From an uncultured Terrimonas sp. (GTDB lineage Bacteria > Bacteroidota > Bacteroidia > Chitinophagales > Chitinophagaceae): DNA of 6,131 nt. This document shows positions 4,771 to 6,131 of this stretch, one piece after another; the stretch's first letter is position 1; the number at the start of each line of letters is the position of its first letter. The translations under genes and the position numbers were made by a program. The notes under the pieces were generated by a model, which was given only the letters and a program-made list of their open reading frames with translations, had not been told where the DNA came from and searched no databases. The stretch covers positions 1 to 6,131 of the forward strand of contig CAMPJQ010000183.1 of the NCBI GenBank assembly GCA_946886925.1, in the 5' to 3' direction.

Positions 4771-6131
4771 TTCTTATTTTTTCAACCACGTTTTCGTTGC
4801 CCAATAATGACACACAAGTTAATAATGCACTTATTGATGAACCCAGTATCCCGTGAATATTAATATTTTGCCCGGTAAGATAAAGGTTCCTGACTTTGGT
4901 TCGGGGTGAGATAAATGTTTTTAAAGGATCTTTATAATCTTTGGCAATACCATATAAAGATCCGTCATAATTGCCAATATAATCCCTGTAGGAAAGCGGT
5001 GTGGAAGTAGTGTATGATTGTATACAATTCCGCAATCCCGGAAATTTTTCTTCTACGCAATCTAATAATATTTCAGCTTTATACTTTTTAAAGGCATCAT
5101 ACGCTGCGCCCCGCCTATTTTCGGCAGAAACCGTATTAAAAGTATCCTGCCAGGGCGCTACTTCCTCGTAACGCATATACGTAAAAATGGTCATGGCATC
5201 TGCATATTCTCCTGTTTTGGATGAAGGCGGAAGAAAAAGAGCGTAGCCCAAAGGCCAATTGTCTTCAGTATAATCGGCAAGGTTCCATATCTCTCCTTCT
5301 TTGTGATAATAATAATTATGCCTCACATATCTGAAACAATTTTTCTTTAATACGATGTGCAGCAAAAAGGAAGAAATGGTATGGGGAAGATTACGTATGC
5401 GCTTGCGATAGATATTTTTTATGACCGCGGCATCCGTCATTTCCATTGTTTTTGCCGGGTGAACATTGGAAATAAAATGGTTTGCATAATACCTGTTGCC
5501 ATCAGCCGATTCCGCATATACAGCCATATCGTCTTCAGTTACTATTTTTTTTATTTCGCAATGCCTGATAACCTCCCCGCCGGCATCCCTGATCGTTCTG
5601 GTCAGAACCTTTCCAATTTGTGATCCGCCGTCAATGCATTTCCATGCGCTTTCAATATAACTGTTTATAATAAGCGCATGCACATAAAAGGGAGTTTCAT
5701 CTGGTTTGCCTACATACAATGCATTGTTACCTGCAAGCACAGCCTGGAGCTTTGTATTGCCGGTAAGCGCGGTAATAACGGAATGTGTATCCAGCGTAAG
5801 CACGTCTGCTTTTTCGTTGTATAAACCGTTTGTTCTTAAATTATACAAGGGAAACTTATCGCAGGTCTCTTTTATTTTGCTGCAATAATTCCGGATGGCT
5901 GTTTCTTCTTCCGGAAAATCCGCAACCAGGTTTTTAATAAAGTTTTCATACCCCTGCGCCTGGCGGTACACTTTAGGATCATTGCCAATGATGATTTTAT
6001 CAAAGGCGTCTTCATCCATCTTTTGCAGTTTCAGCTTATCCATCACACCCAGGTATTTGAATACCTGGTAAAGGTTCTGTCCTTTATCTAATCCGCCAAT
6101 ATAATGTACGCCCGAATCGAAAATTACTTTT
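4763..6131 (-). CDS. FAD-dependent phytoene-desaturase/retinol-saturase-like oxidoreductase (5' end outside window)
   Basis: The open frame continues to the window edge, giving 455 codons plus stop. The GTG at 6046 is therefore not the true start: in-frame sequence before it, VIFDSGVHYIGGLDKGQNL (fragment residues 2-20), matches the conserved region after the dinucleotide-binding fold in CrtI/CrtISO/retinol 13,14-reductase-like proteins. About 40-50 residues, including the expected GxGxxG motif, should lie beyond 6131. The C-terminal signature NLYLTGQNINIHGILGSS (about 415-432) is the second FAD-contacting region and is very characteristic of the family. Such enzymes add or remove hydrogens at conjugated double bonds of polyenes. 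The gene overlaps the C45-family gene by up to 8 bases, so the two are co-translated. Its role in a flexirubin-type or other polyene/lipid pathway is inferred from the neighbours; carotenoid synthesis is less likely, since no crtB-like gene is seen. Confidence 0.88.
   Translation of the reverse strand, partial: KVIFDSGVHYIGGLDKGQNLYQVFKYLGVMDKLKLQKMDEDAFDKIIIGNDPKVYRQAQGYENFIKNLVADFPEEETAIRNYCSKIKETCDKFPLYNLRTNGLYNEKADVLTLDTHSVITALTGNTKLQAVLAGNNALYVGKPDETPFYVHALIINSYIESAWKCIDGGSQIGKVLTRTIRDAGGEVIRHCEIKKIVTEDDMAVYAESADGNRYYANHFISNVHPAKTMEMTDAAVIKNIYRKRIRNLPHTISSFLLHIVLKKNCFRYVRHNYYYHKEGEIWNLADYTEDNWPLGYALFLPPSSKTGEYADAMTIFTYMRYEEVAPWQDTFNTVSAENRRGAAYDAFKKYKAEILLDCVEEKFPGLRNCIQSYTTSTPLSYRDYIGNYDGSLYGIAKDYKDPLKTFISPRTKVRNLYLTGQNINIHGILGSSISALLTCVSLLGNENVVEKIRNA

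Noticed and set aside
4763..6046. Complete 427-residue oxidoreductase starting at GTG 6046
   Set aside because: Conserved family sequence continues in frame upstream to the window edge, so the gene is partial and the GTG is internal.
1..6131. Mobile element, phage, CRISPR or defence island
   Set aside because: No transposase, integrase, terminal inverted repeats, direct-repeat arrays or defence-family domains were seen. All seven genes are co-directional and explained by ordinary families.

Overview
The window looks like chromosomal DNA from a member of the Bacteroidota, most probably a Chitinophagaceae-like soil or freshwater species. This rests on the protein families, on A-rich leaders without clear Shine-Dalgarno sites, on a promoter of the Bacteroidota type (TTG, 19 bases, TAnnTTTn), and on a Tat lipoprotein whose cysteine is followed by a K/D/N-rich tether. 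All seven genes lie on the minus strand, so transcription runs from high to low coordinates. I saw no tRNA or rRNA gene, CRISPR array or mobile element, and no gap longer than 212 bases.

Right part (about 2736-6131), read in the direction of transcription: a phytoene-desaturase/retinol-saturase-like FAD oxidoreductase whose N-terminus lies outside the window; a membrane-anchored C45-family Ntn hydrolase/acyltransferase with a C-terminal TPR-like tail; and acpS, the holo-[acyl-carrier-protein] synthase. The three genes overlap or are one base apart, so they form an operon. This combination resembles the end of a flexirubin-type aryl-polyene pigment cluster of Bacteroidota. That assignment is inference, because no ketosynthase, ACP or ammonia-lyase gene is visible here.

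Middle part (995-2576): two tandem, divergent paralogues of the exported Ferritin_2-type ferritin-like family. Each keeps a full apparent di-iron ligand set (E, ExxH, E, ExxH). The first is a predicted Tat lipoprotein with an Asn-rich tether; the second has a twin-arginine-like leader without a lipobox. The leader in front of the pair holds a perfect 16-base palindrome.

Left part (1-782): an ECF sigma factor followed 17 bases later by the start of its likely anti-sigma factor (RskA-like, cut by the window edge). The sigma gene has its own plausible promoter, and a possible terminator separates it from the ferritin-like genes. The simplest working model is an envelope-stress or redox module in which sigma/anti-sigma controls the exported ferritin-like pair, next to an unrelated lipid/pigment operon. 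The regulatory link is inferred from gene order only.
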